DNA of 64,000 bases from Pseudoalteromonas luteoviolacea S2607 (GTDB lineage: Bacteria; Pseudomonadota; Gammaproteobacteria; Enterobacterales; Alteromonadaceae): positions 62,001-126,000 of the forward strand of contig NZ_AUXV01000003.1 in NCBI RefSeq assembly GCF_001625575.1, written 5' to 3'. A program made the position numbers and the translations under genes. Positions within the stretch are counted from its first letter, which is position 1, and each line of letters opens with the position of its first letter. Positions 54,826 through 63,977 of the stretch are shown here, one piece after another. A model generated the notes under the pieces. The model searched no databases and was not told where the DNA came from. It worked only from the letters and a program-made list of their open reading frames with translations.

Positions 54826-54865
54826 ATGACAACCGTGTTGCGCGTTCAATACAGTAATGTGACAG
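54826..54865 (-). promoter_or_regulatory. Candidate Pho box upstream of the TonB2 operon
   Basis: On the minus strand CTGTCACATTACTGTATT gives two 7-mers with a 4-base spacer. Continuing in 11-bp steps come a degenerate GCGCAAC and then TTGTCAT. A -10-like TAAACT begins 10 bases after that last unit. The same spacing is seen at 49601-49640. Confidence 0.6.
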
Positions 54866-54910
54866 CTGTAATATTATTTTAAAGGTGGGTTTATTCGATA
54901 TATTTAAATA

Positions 54911-54940
54911 TTAAAAAGGGCTGTTAAAATGCAGCCCTTT
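54911..54940 (-). terminator. Terminator of the chemoreceptor gene
   Basis: Stem AAAGGGCTG/CAGCCCTTT followed on the minus strand by TTTTTAA, 6 nt past the stop codon. Confidence 0.88.
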
Positions 54941-54946
54941 GTTTAT

Positions 54947-56836
54947 TTATACTTTAAATTTACTCATCATGTTTTCGAGTTCATCAAATTGCAATTTTAA
55001 AGTTTTGCATTCGTCGAGTGTTTGTTTAAGGCTTGTACTACCCTGTACACAGAGATCGCTAATACCGTGAATGTCACTATCCAATGACTGGATAACTGTG
55101 TTTTGCTCCTGTGTCGCATTTGCTACCGCATCGTTCATGCCGTCAATAGACTCAATAGCGTGAGACACTTCTTGCATTTTAGTGCCCGCCGACTGCGCTT
55201 TTTCAGCGCTTGCACTTGAGTCCTCGATACTTAATTTCATCACCGATACCGCAGATGCGGATCCCTGTTGTAATTCAGCAATGGTATTTTCGATTTCTTG
55301 CGTTGACTCTTGGGTACGCTGAGCAAGTTGCCTTACCTCGTCAGCAACAACCGCAAAGCCTCGACCAGCTTCCCCGGCTCTGGCAGCCTCGATGGCCGCA
55401 TTAAGAGCCAGTAAGTTAGTTTGTTCACTGACGCCTTTAATAACCTCAAGAACCTGACCAATGCTCGCAGTCAATCTATCTAGGCCATCGATAGTAGATT
55501 GTGCTTCTTGCATTTTAGAGCTGAGTGCACCAATCTCTTCAATATTTGAGTTTAGTGCCGTTTGGCTTTCATCAGACAGGTTATTGGCTCCTGTCGCAAG
55601 TTCTGATGCATGTTTTGCATTATTTGAGATTTCTATTGCACTAGAAGAAAGTTGATTTATCGCTGTTGCGACATTGTCTGTCCTTTTTGTTTGTTCGGTA
55701 TAGATGTCTAACGCATCTTGCGTTTGACTCTGTAACCCTTCCATAACTTGTTCAAGCGCAAATGTAGTATCTTTAACTTTTGAGATGCTTTGATGGATCT
55801 TTTCAACAAATAGATTGAAGTAGTTAGACAGCTCGCCAAACTCATCTTTGTTCTCTACGACCAACCTGCGAGTAAGGTCCCCTTCACCTTGCGCAATATC
55901 TTTAATTGCCTCATTTAAGTGATTCATTGGCCTCATCAGATATTTGAGTAATAACTGCATCATCACAACAATCACCACAACACCCATTAGCATATAAATG
56001 AGGGCCATATTTCTAAATGACGAAATAGATGAATAGGCGATTTCTTTATCTATGACAACACCTAAGTACCAATCAACATTTTTAATTCCATGCATTTTGA
56101 CAAATGAGACGAGTTTTTCAGTCTCGTCTATTTCTAACTCAACGAACTCCTCTTGTAGCGTTAACTTTTGGCCAAATAAGCTTTGCATGTTCTTATCGTT
56201 AAGTTGGGTATTTGGGTGACTTAAAATACGGCCGTCACCGTCAATTAAAAAACCATAGCCGAATCCTAAGAAATCAATTTCATTTATGATTTCTGTAATG
56301 GTGGCCATGTCGATGTCTCCACCTGTCGCACCAGCTAATTGACCATTGTGATAAATAGGCACAACTGCCGTGATGGTCAATTCGTTCGTCGTAGCATCAG
56401 TATAAGGAGAGGTAAAAGCGGTATCCCTTTTTTGCATAGCCAGCTGATACCAAGGTCGTGTTGTTGCATCAAAATCGCTAGGCAAGTTTATCGTCGGGTC
56501 GTTTAAGACAAAACGTCCATTGGGTGTGCCTATAAATGTATTTTTAAAATGGCCCGCATTTGCTGCTGTTTGTAACCTTCTTCGAACCTCTTCTTCACTA
56601 TCAGCTCTTTGATGACCCTCTGCGACGGACTGAACAATATCTAGCCGGTCATTTAGCCAGTTCGCAATATTTTGCGATACGGACTCTGAGATTTCTTGTA
56701 AAACGAGTGTAAGTTGATCCTGCGTCTGCGAACGCATCAAGACAAAATTATTTACGGTGAACAGGCTCAAAACGATGACCAGAACTACCGAAGCTGCGAG
56801 AGTGATTTTGGTGGTAAATTTGAATGCGCTAAACAT
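54947..56836 (-). CDS. Methyl-accepting chemotaxis protein with Cache-type sensor
   Basis: A 629-residue chemoreceptor. TM1 (about 10-30), a periplasmic dCache-type sensor (about 35-275) with [21 protein letters not shown] and [19 protein letters not shown]2 (about 278-300), HAMP (about 300-352) and the cytoplasmic signalling domain. The signalling tip [20 protein letters not shown] and [14 protein letters not shown] are intact. Cache sensors commonly bind amino acids, purines or organic acids. It works through the CheA/CheW proteins encoded elsewhere. AGGA lies before the ATG. It is a single gene with its own terminator. Confidence 0.93.
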   Translation of the reverse strand: MFSAFKFTTKITLAASVVLVIVLSLFTVNNFVLMRSQTQDQLTLVLQEISESVSQNIANWLNDRLDIVQSVAEGHQRADSEEEVRRRLQTAANAGHFKNTFIGTPNGRFVLNDPTINLPSDFDATTRPWYQLAMQKRDTAFTSPYTDATTNELTITAVVPIYHNGQLAGATGGDIDMATITEIINEIDFLGFGYGFLIDGDGRILSHPNTQLNDKNMQSLFGQKLTLQEEFVELEIDETEKLVSFVKMHGIKNVDWYLGVVIDKEIAYSSISSFRNMALIYMLMGVVVIVVMMQLLLKYLMRPMNHLNEAIKDIAQGEGDLTRRLVVENKDEFGELSNYFNLFVEKIHQSISKVKDTTFALEQVMEGLQSQTQDALDIYTEQTKRTDNVATAINQLSSSAIEISNNAKHASELATGANNLSDESQTALNSNIEEIGALSSKMQEAQSTIDGLDRLTASIGQVLEVIKGVSEQTNLLALNAAIEAARAGEAGRGFAVVADEVRQLAQRTQESTQEIENTIAELQQGSASAVSVMKLSIEDSSASAEKAQSAGTKMQEVSHAIESIDGMNDAVANATQEQNTVIQSLDSDIHGISDLCVQGSTSLKQTLDECKTLKLQFDELENMMSKFKV

Positions 56837-56960
56837 GCAGATCCTGTTTTTCTTATGTACTACTGACTAGTTTGTATCAAATATTAAAAGCTTTGTCCCA
56901 CCTTATCGGCAGTTTTTATGTAAATATTATAAATTTATTGAATTATTTTTAATGGGTACG

Positions 56961-56986
56961 AAAAAAGGCAAGTAAAACTTGCCTTT
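56961..56986 (-). terminator. Terminator of the GH92/BSP unit
   Basis: Stem AAAGGCAAG/CTTGCCTTT with a five-base loop, followed on the minus strand by a T-rich tail, 24 nt past the last stop codon. Confidence 0.87.
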
Positions 56987-57009
56987 AGTATAGTCAAAAA
57001 GAACTAAAA

Positions 57010-57774
57010 TTAGAGTGATTTTTGATAGTTAGACCAAGCGATGTCGAGGTTAATGTTCTTCGCTTTTGAAAAACTCCCCCAACTCCACTTTTTCTTATCA
57101 TGAGGATCTAATTGGGCATTTAGTTCAACCAACAAATCAGGGTGATGATTAGACTCTAACCAGTGCAGAAAAAAAGCCGTCGTTTTATATCCACTATCAT
57201 AATTACCGCCATGTTTACGACTGGAAAAATCAACATAACCACCTTTCATCCTAACCACATCGGCTATCCCCTCAATCACAGGGCCAATCTCTTTATAATT
57301 GTGGTCATCCAGCTGGTAAGCATGGGCAATCTCATGATATAAAATGCCGATAAGTTCGTCATAAACCGCTTGAGGCGAATGAGTTTGCATGTACTTGTTT
57401 AGGTATTGTGCACTGATATGGATTTTAGCGCCTGAAAAGTCCCCTTCCTTATAAGCAACTCCATCCATATCTTCCAACACGATTTCTAATAATGGCAGCT
57501 TGGGCGCTTTGTGTTCCTCTTTATAGAGAATTCGAGCCACATTATACGAAATCTGTTTAATCAAATTGACATCAATATGCTGCCATACAGCTACCTGCTC
57601 TTGGCTAAAGTAACGTATTTGTACATTTGGTAACTCAAACGCCAACCAATTAATATCCCCATTAAACTGTAGCGGTTTAATCTCGGTGCTAATCTCTTCA
57701 GTTATGGCCACTGCACTGTGAGCCATTAAGCTCACAGTTGCTGCAAATGCCAAAGTTACAGCTTTTGCTTTCAT
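57010..57774 (-). CDS. Secreted basic-secretory-protein-type metallopeptidase
   Basis: About 254 residues with a signal peptide (VTLAFAATVSLMAHSAVA-IT). The centre carries a zinc-binding HExxH motif in LYHEIAHAYQ (about 170-179), with the family's following features GIADVVRMKGGYVDFSSRKH and GYKTTAFFLHWLE. This matches the BSP family (plant basic secretory proteins and bacterial relatives), presumed peptidases of the MA-like clan. I start it at 57774, one base after the GH92 stop (TAAGATG), which implies translational coupling. It might remove protein from mannosylated glycoproteins whose glycans GH92 trims. Confidence 0.82.
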   Translation of the reverse strand: MKAKAVTLAFAATVSLMAHSAVAITEEISTEIKPLQFNGDINWLAFELPNVQIRYFSQEQVAVWQHIDVNLIKQISYNVARILYKEEHKAPKLPLLEIVLEDMDGVAYKEGDFSGAKIHISAQYLNKYMQTHSPQAVYDELIGILYHEIAHAYQLDDHNYKEIGPVIEGIADVVRMKGGYVDFSSRKHGGNYDSGYKTTAFFLHWLESNHHPDLLVELNAQLDPHDKKKWSWGSFSKAKNINLDIAWSNYQKSL

Positions 57775-57775
57775 C

Positions 57776-60130
57776 TTATTTGTACTCAGACAGTGAAGGT
57801 GGACGAGCAGTATGTGTGCTTCCCCAGGCTTTGTTAGGTTTGTCACCCATCACGTACTTTAATTCACCGCCCGCCATAATATCGGCATGTGTCAGGTAAT
57901 TTCGCTCTAGCGGCTTACCATTTAAGCTTACGGACTGAATGTACTTATGCGTTTTGCTCAGGCCTTTTGCCGTCGTAGTGAACTTCTTACCATTGGCAAG
58001 TTTGATCGTTACTTTTGGTGTTTGAGGCGCACCAATTGCGTATGATAAGTCACCAGGAGAGACCGGATAAAAGCCCATCGCCGAGAAAATATACCAAGCA
58101 GACATTTGACCTACATCGTCGTTGCCCGCAAGTCCATCAGGCTTATCTGAGCTCAGTGTATCCATGATTTGACGGATTCGCTCTTGAGTACGCCATGGTT
58201 TACCAGCATAGTTATACAGGTACGCAATATGATGACTTGGCTCATTACCGTGTGCATAGTTGCCAATAAGGCCAGCAATATCTTCATGTTCTTTGATCAT
58301 ATCGGCAGATAGCGGAGTGTCGAATAAATCATCTAAGCGCTTTTCAAACGCGTCATCACCCCCCATCAACTCAATTAATCCAGCGACATCCTGCGGTACA
58401 TAGAAGCTGTATTGCATGGAGTTACCTTCAGTAAATGGACCCATATATTTTGCTTCATATGCATTAAAATCTTTATTCCAGTTACCTTTAGTATCTCTAC
58501 CACGCATAAAACCAGTTTGCGGGTCAAAGACATTTTTATAGCTCATTGCACGGGCATAATATTCTTGGGCTAGTTTTGTTTTACCCATCGATTCGAACAT
58601 ACGCGCGATTGCATAATCGTTGTAAGCATATTCCAGCGTGATAGAAACTGACTCCGGCAACACATCCATAGGTACATAACCATACTTTTTATACTCTGGA
58701 ATAGCATCGTAAACCGGGTTGTTTGCCGTACTTTGAATCGCTTCGACAGCCAACTCAATATCGTAGTCTCTGATACCTTTTAAGTATGCATCAGCGATGA
58801 CAGACACCGCGTGATACCCGATCATCGTCCAAGTTTCATGCGCATGGAAAGACCAGATGGGTAGCATTTTTTCGTAACTTTGTTGATAGTGAACAAGCAT
58901 TGACTGGATCATGCCAGAGACACGATCTGGGTCGATATAGGTCAGTAGAGGGTGTAATGCACGATAAGTATCCCACAGTGAAAATAGTGTGTAGTGTTCA
59001 AAGTCTTTGCCATCATGAATTTCACCATCCACACCACGATATTGGCCATTTACATCTTGATAAATGCTTGGCGCTTGCAGTGCATGATAAAGCGCAGTGT
59101 AAAACTGGCGTTTTTCTGAACGTGTGCCTTCAACGTCAACTTTGTCTAAGTATTTTGCCCAATCTTGTTTCGCTTGCGCTCTGACTTTTTCAAAATCCCA
59201 ATGAGGAATTTCAGTATTAAGATTCTCTAGCGCATTAGAGCGGCTAACAGCCGATAGGCCGACTTTCATATATACGGGCTTTTTACTTACGCCCTTAAAT
59301 GACGCCACAAATTTAACTGCTTTGCCCGCTGTCATCTTAACTGCTGAGTTTTCAATAGTTGAATGCTTTTGTTTACTATCAAGGCAATTCATACATCTAT
59401 ATCGCATGTTGTCTTGATTGATAAACTGGTAGTCATCAATTGGCTGTGAAAATTGGATAGCGAAGTACATTTGTCTATTGCGTGCCCAACCGTTCGTTGC
59501 CCTGTACGCCACTAATGTTCTGTCATCAACCTTGCGGATATCGCTCCATATTACTTTATTTTCAAAATTATAAATGGCGCTCGTCAGGTCAAACAGAATA
59601 TGCCCATGATCTGCACTATTAAACGTGTACTTGTGCATTCCAACACGCGTCGTTGTCGTTAATTCAGCCGTCACGTCATAGTCTTGCAATTCAACACCGT
59701 AGTATCCAGGCTCAGCCCACTCTTTATCGTGTGAAAACCTTGAACGATATCCCGAATCAGGGTTTTCGGCAGTGCCCGCGTCCAACTTAACTTCACCCGT
59801 CATAGGCATGACGAGTAAATCACCAAGATCTGAATGACCGGTACCAGAAAAGTGTGTATGCGAAAAGCCGACAATTGTCTCATCATCATAATGATAGCCA
59901 GCGCAACGTTTATATATTTCTGGTTGCGGTGAAACGCCTCGCATAGGGTTATCTGTGTCAGGGCTTAGCTGAACCATACCAAATGGAACTACAGCACCTG
60001 GAAATGTGTGTCCATCCCCACCTGTACCAATAAACGTATCTACCCACTGAGTGTTTGATTCGCGTGCTTCACTTACCGCTGAAAGCCCGGTAAGTGACAC
60101 CATAGCTGCGGCCCAAATTGAGCGATGCAT
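57776..60130 (-). CDS. GH92 alpha-mannosidase, secreted
   Basis: A 784-residue exported glycoside hydrolase with a signal peptide (SLTGLSAVSEA-RE). The N-terminal beta-sandwich begins with the GH92 hallmark VDTFIGTGGDGHTFPGAVVP, followed by FGMVQLSPDTDNP and FSHTHFSGTGHSDLGD. The C-terminal (alpha/alpha) barrel has LFSLWDTYRALHPLLTY, ENLGGDDAFE-like helices and GLAGNDDVGQMSAWYIFSA, which contains the conserved acid residues. GH92 enzymes are calcium-dependent exo-alpha-mannosidases acting on N-glycans or yeast mannan. GGAG precedes the ATG. A LacI-type operator lies 29-40 bases upstream, and the next genes import and process mannose. Confidence 0.95.
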   Translation of the reverse strand: MHRSIWAAAMVSLTGLSAVSEARESNTQWVDTFIGTGGDGHTFPGAVVPFGMVQLSPDTDNPMRGVSPQPEIYKRCAGYHYDDETIVGFSHTHFSGTGHSDLGDLLVMPMTGEVKLDAGTAENPDSGYRSRFSHDKEWAEPGYYGVELQDYDVTAELTTTTRVGMHKYTFNSADHGHILFDLTSAIYNFENKVIWSDIRKVDDRTLVAYRATNGWARNRQMYFAIQFSQPIDDYQFINQDNMRYRCMNCLDSKQKHSTIENSAVKMTAGKAVKFVASFKGVSKKPVYMKVGLSAVSRSNALENLNTEIPHWDFEKVRAQAKQDWAKYLDKVDVEGTRSEKRQFYTALYHALQAPSIYQDVNGQYRGVDGEIHDGKDFEHYTLFSLWDTYRALHPLLTYIDPDRVSGMIQSMLVHYQQSYEKMLPIWSFHAHETWTMIGYHAVSVIADAYLKGIRDYDIELAVEAIQSTANNPVYDAIPEYKKYGYVPMDVLPESVSITLEYAYNDYAIARMFESMGKTKLAQEYYARAMSYKNVFDPQTGFMRGRDTKGNWNKDFNAYEAKYMGPFTEGNSMQYSFYVPQDVAGLIELMGGDDAFEKRLDDLFDTPLSADMIKEHEDIAGLIGNYAHGNEPSHHIAYLYNYAGKPWRTQERIRQIMDTLSSDKPDGLAGNDDVGQMSAWYIFSAMGFYPVSPGDLSYAIGAPQTPKVTIKLANGKKFTTTAKGLSKTHKYIQSVSLNGKPLERNYLTHADIMAGGELKYVMGDKPNKAWGSTHTARPPSLSEYK

Positions 60131-60157
60131 GTGCCTCTCCTTTATTGTAAATTATGT

Positions 60158-60171
60158 TTGGATCGTTCCAA
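60158..60171. promoter_or_regulatory. LacI-type operator upstream of GH92
   Basis: TTGGATCGTTCCAA contains the near-palindrome TGGATCGTTCCA with the central CG typical of LacI-family operators. The same twelve bases occur at 61630-61641 in the transporter/isomerase control region. Confidence 0.7.
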
Positions 60172-60242
60172 GTGGTTTTAATATACAACGTCTATGAATA
60201 CGTATTCAATAGTATTGAGATAGAAATTTATAAATTTAAGAC

Positions 60243-60268
60243 AAAAAAGGCAAGCCAACGCTTGCCTT
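60243..60268 (-). terminator. Terminator of the sugar transporter gene
   Basis: Perfect nine-base stem AAGGCAAGC/GCTTGCCTT around CAAC, followed on the minus strand by TTTTTTGT. It separates the transporter from the GH92 unit. Confidence 0.9.
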
Positions 60269-60288
60269 ATATTCAGTGAGAGGTTGAT

Positions 60289-61560
60289 TTAGGCGACTTT
60301 GTCTTGCCACTGTTTTGATAGCTTCACTACATTAAGGCCATACCATGCGATGAACACATAACATACCAAAGGAACCAAGAAGCTGATTTGAATATTCATG
60401 CTGTCAGCTATAACCCCCTGAAGTAAAGGAATAATTGCGCCACCTACGATTGCCAAACACAGCCAGCCAGAACCTTTACTTGTTAAAGAACCTAAACCTT
60501 CGATTGCGATTGTAAAAATAGTTGGAAACATGATTGAGTTAAATAAACCAATGGCTAATACAGAGACCATCGCAATATTGCCATCTGTTGACATCGTCAT
60601 AACCAGTAAGAGCATTACGCTAATCGCGTTAAATACCAAGGCTTTAGAAGGTGCAATCACTTTCAATGCCTGAGAACCAATAAAGCGGCCAACCATGGCT
60701 CCACCCCAATAGTAACCAAGCAATTTGGCAGCTGTTGGGGCATCGATACCACCAATGTGCTCTTCAGCAAAATAATTCACAATAAAGCTACCAATAGATA
60801 CTTCAGCACCCACATAACAGAAAATTGCTACAACGCCCATCATTAGGTGAGGTGCTTCTTTCAGGTTATGACCTTTAGCTTTACAGTCTCGCTCTTCTGT
60901 ATGTTCAGCAATCGTCGGAAGCTTTAAAAAAGCGAATACCACCGCAATTGCCACCAATACTGCTGCAATAACCAAATACGGTACTTTAACAGAGTCGGCA
61001 CTCGCCGCTTCGACAGCCATTGCGCCACCGGCACCAAACAGTAACATACCGCCAGCAATTGGGCCCAATGTCGTCCCTAAAGAATTAAGTGCTTGAGCGA
61101 GATTTAAGCGACTTGAAGCTGTTTTAGGCGTGCCAAGCGCTGCAACATATGGGTTTGCAGACACTTGTAAGATAACAATCCCTGAGGCCATAACAAAAAG
61201 CGCCGTTAAAAAGATCCAATACTGATGAACAATCACCGCTGGATAGAATAATAAGCAGCCAAATGCCGCAACAAGTAATCCAATAATGATACCTTTTTGG
61301 TACCCAAATCGTTTTACGAGATTACCTGCAGGCAAAGAAACAACAAAGTATGCAATGAAAAAACAAAATTGAATTAACATCGCCTCGGTGTAGTTTAGGT
61401 CAAAGACGCTTTTTAACCTAGGAATTAAAACGTCATTAAAAACAGTGATAAAGCCCCATAAAAAAAACAGGGTTGTCATTGCTGCTAGCGGGAAAAAATA
61501 GTTTTTTTCGTTGTTCTGCGCGCCTGCAACAAAAGTTTGATTCGTGTTGATTTCACTCAC
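60289..61560 (-). CDS. Sugar:proton symporter of the FucP/GluP MFS group (probably mannose)
   Basis: A 423-residue major facilitator with twelve helices. It shows the FucP-type N-terminal pattern MTTLFFLWGFITVFNDVLIP, then VVSLPAGNLVKRFGYQKGI and VILQVSANPYVAALG, all family landmarks including the conserved Asp/Asn positions of helix 1 and 4. Members import fucose, glucose, galactose or mannose with protons. The GTG start at 61560 is supported by GGAG 8 nt upstream. It is divergent from the isomerase/kinase operon with a shared operator in between, so mannose is the likely substrate. Confidence 0.9.
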   Translation of the reverse strand: MSEINTNQTFVAGAQNNEKNYFFPLAAMTTLFFLWGFITVFNDVLIPRLKSVFDLNYTEAMLIQFCFFIAYFVVSLPAGNLVKRFGYQKGIIIGLLVAAFGCLLFYPAVIVHQYWIFLTALFVMASGIVILQVSANPYVAALGTPKTASSRLNLAQALNSLGTTLGPIAGGMLLFGAGGAMAVEAASADSVKVPYLVIAAVLVAIAVVFAFLKLPTIAEHTEERDCKAKGHNLKEAPHLMMGVVAIFCYVGAEVSIGSFIVNYFAEEHIGGIDAPTAAKLLGYYWGGAMVGRFIGSQALKVIAPSKALVFNAISVMLLLVMTMSTDGNIAMVSVLAIGLFNSIMFPTIFTIAIEGLGSLTSKGSGWLCLAIVGGAIIPLLQGVIADSMNIQISFLVPLVCYVFIAWYGLNVVKLSKQWQDKVA

Positions 61561-61628
61561 TCAGGTTACTCCATGTTAAGGGATGTAATGATTCTACACA
61601 TTGTTACAAGAAAATCACAAATGTTTTA

Positions 61629-61642
61629 TTGGATCGTTCCAT
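61629..61642. promoter_or_regulatory. LacI-type operator between the transporter and isomerase genes
   Basis: TTGGATCGTTCCAT repeats the motif at 60158-60171. It lies 69 bases before the transporter start and 147 before the isomerase start, where one repressor could serve both promoters. No LacI-family regulator is encoded in the window. Confidence 0.7.
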
Positions 61643-61788
61643 TATTTTTTTTAAGATGCTAGAGTAACTAGATAAATGAGAAAATACAGGTTAGTAAACT
61701 TTTTGAAATGCTAAAATAGCAACCGCTATGGCAGTGTTATTTAAAAAAGTTAAAAACCGTTTTGCGATTAGAAAGTGGAGCTTGATTA

Positions 61789-62976
61789 ATGTCGCTTGAT
61801 TTCAGAAAAAAAGAATTTTTGCAGCAGCATATTGATAAGACAATGGCATTTTATCACCCGAGATGCGTCGATACCACAGGCGGTTTTTATCAATTTTTTA
61901 AGGATAACGGCGACGTCTACGACAACTCTACCCGCCATCTAGTTTCAAGTACGCGTTTTGTGTTTAACTATGCGATGGCTTATCTCAATACATCTAAAGA
62001 AGAATACTTAGAACTCGTAAATCATGGGATTGATTACTTAGAGCGCGTTCATAAACAACCAAATGGTGGTTATGCTTGGTTGATTGAAAATGGTGAACCA
62101 AGTGATTTGACAAACCATTGTTATGGACTGGCTTTTGTGCTGCTCGCTAACGCTATGGCCTATAAAGCAGGCGTCAAATCAACAAAAGCTACGATAGAAC
62201 AAGTTTGGCAGCTATTAGAACAAAAGTACTTTCAAGCCGAATACTCTCTTTATTTAGACGAATATGATGCGAAGCTTGAAAACGCCGATAAATACCGTGG
62301 GCAAAATGCAAATATGCATATGTGCGAAGCGCTGTTAATGTGCTTTGAAGCAACAAATGATAATAAGTTTTTAGACCGAGCTTACACACTTGCGCATACT
62401 ATGACCGTAAAGCAAGCTGACTTAGCTCAAGGCCTCGTTTGGGAACACTACGACAGCAACTGGCAAATCGACTGGGACTACAACAAAGAGAATCCTAAGC
62501 ATCTATTTAGACCTTGGGGATTCCAGCCTGGCCATCAAACTGAGTGGACTAAGTTGTTGCTTATATTAAACAGGCATAAACCTGAAACCTGGATGGTTGA
62601 GAAAGCAAAGTTTCTATTCGATGAAGCATTAAAGTCCGCTTGGGATGAACAGCATGGCGGGATCTGTTACGGATTTGCGCCAGATAAATCAATTTGTGAC
62701 GGCGATAAATACTTTTGGGTGCAAGCTGAAAGCTTTGCAGCAGCGGCACTATTGGCAATAGCAACAAATGAAGAAAAGTATTGGCAATGGTATGACAAAA
62801 TCTGGCAGTACAGTTGGGAACATATGATCGACCACCAATATGGTGCTTGGTATCGTATTCTTACCCAAGATAATCGCTCTTATAGTGATGAAAAGAGCCC
62901 TGCTGGTAAGACTGATTACCATACGATGGGTGCATGTTATGAAGTACTCAGAGCTTATCAATTACAAGAGAATTAA
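61789..62976 (+). CDS. AGE-family mannose isomerase (N-acylglucosamine 2-epimerase fold)
   Basis: A 395-residue (alpha/alpha)6-barrel enzyme. Landmarks of the family are the early GGFYQFFKDNGDVYDNSTRH and STRFVFNYAMAY, the central NANMHMCEALLMCFEAT, then FRPWGFQPGHQTEWTKLLL and KYFWVQAESFAAAALLA, which supply the active-site His and Glu residues. The sequence is closer to the mannose isomerase/YihS branch than to true renin-binding epimerases. It would convert mannose to fructose. GGAG is well placed before the ATG. The kinase gene begins 3 nt after its stop. Confidence 0.88.
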   Translation: MSLDFRKKEFLQQHIDKTMAFYHPRCVDTTGGFYQFFKDNGDVYDNSTRHLVSSTRFVFNYAMAYLNTSKEEYLELVNHGIDYLERVHKQPNGGYAWLIENGEPSDLTNHCYGLAFVLLANAMAYKAGVKSTKATIEQVWQLLEQKYFQAEYSLYLDEYDAKLENADKYRGQNANMHMCEALLMCFEATNDNKFLDRAYTLAHTMTVKQADLAQGLVWEHYDSNWQIDWDYNKENPKHLFRPWGFQPGHQTEWTKLLLILNRHKPETWMVEKAKFLFDEALKSAWDEQHGGICYGFAPDKSICDGDKYFWVQAESFAAAALLAIATNEEKYWQWYDKIWQYSWEHMIDHQYGAWYRILTQDNRSYSDEKSPAGKTDYHTMGACYEVLRAYQLQEN

Positions 62977-62979
62977 AAA

Positions 62980-63930
62980 ATGAGCGTTATCTGTTTTGGT
63001 GAAGCCTTAATCGACTTTCTATCTAACGGAAAAGAACCCGAAGCTTTTACAAAGTACGCTGGGGGTGCACCAGCTAATGTCTCGGTTGCTGTCGCAAAAC
63101 AAGGCGAAAAAAGCGCCTTTTGCGGCATGCTTGGTGATGATATGTTTGGGCACTTTATCAATAATGAATTACAAAACCACAAAGTGAACACGCAGCATGT
63201 CAGATTTACAAAAGAAGCGCAAACAGCACTTGCCTTTGTTTCCTTAGATAAAGATGGCGAGCGAAGCTTTAGCTTTTATCGTCCTCCAGCTGCGGACTTG
63301 CTGTTTCGAGCAGAGCATTTCGAGCCCGACATGTTTACATCAAGCAAAATACTCCATGTATGCTCTAATAGCCTAACCGAAAGGAACATATACCTCACCA
63401 CGATTACGGCAATGCAACATGCGAAAGACAACGGGCTGTTAAAAAGTTTTGATATGAACTTGCGCGAAAACCTTTGGCCGTCAATGAATCACTGCTTGGA
63501 ACGTATTTGGCACGTTTTGTCTCAGTCTGACGTGGTAAAACTGTCGTCAGAAGAGCTTGCATTTTTAAATGAGCACGCCCACCCTGAGCAAGACCAACAA
63601 AAAACCATAGAAGCGATATTGAAGACCAATGTACGACTTTTACTCATTACAGATGGGCCAAAAGATATTAGATATTTCTCGGAAGCTTTTTCTGGCAACA
63701 TTTCACCTCCAAAAGTACAAGCAGTAGATACTACTGCTGGTGGAGATGCTTTTGTAGGCGGTCTACTAGCAGAACTGTCACGTAAACTGTCCAAAAGTGC
63801 GTTTATAGAACTCATCAAAAGCGAAAAAGAGATTATCGATATCATCAACTTTGCGGCTAAGTGTGGAGCCTTCGCAGTAACGCGTTTCGGCGCATTTTCC
63901 TCATTGCCAACTAGGCACGATATTGATTAA
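62980..63930 (+). CDS. Fructokinase-like PfkB-family sugar kinase
   Basis: A 316-residue kinase with the PfkB signatures: near the N-terminus CFGEALIDFLSNGKEPEAF and YAGGAPANVSVAVAKQGE, and near the C-terminus the ATP and anion-hole motif DTTAGGDAFVGGLL with the catalytic Asp (about 257). The GEALIDF start is typical of fructokinases. It should phosphorylate the fructose made by the upstream isomerase to fructose 6-phosphate, completing entry of mannose into glycolysis. The two genes are translationally coupled (3-nt gap) and are followed by a terminator. Confidence 0.92.
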   Translation: MSVICFGEALIDFLSNGKEPEAFTKYAGGAPANVSVAVAKQGEKSAFCGMLGDDMFGHFINNELQNHKVNTQHVRFTKEAQTALAFVSLDKDGERSFSFYRPPAADLLFRAEHFEPDMFTSSKILHVCSNSLTERNIYLTTITAMQHAKDNGLLKSFDMNLRENLWPSMNHCLERIWHVLSQSDVVKLSSEELAFLNEHAHPEQDQQKTIEAILKTNVRLLLITDGPKDIRYFSEAFSGNISPPKVQAVDTTAGGDAFVGGLLAELSRKLSKSAFIELIKSEKEIIDIINFAAKCGAFAVTRFGAFSSLPTRHDID

Positions 63931-63955
63931 TCATTACCCAAACTAAGTGTGAGAC

Positions 63956-63977
63956 AGGCTCAAGGAAGGGCCTTTTT
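63956..63977 (+). terminator. Terminator of the isomerase/fructokinase operon
   Basis: AGGCTC and GGGCCT pair over six bases (one G-U) around AAGGAA, followed by TTTT, 25 nt past the kinase stop. Confidence 0.75.
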
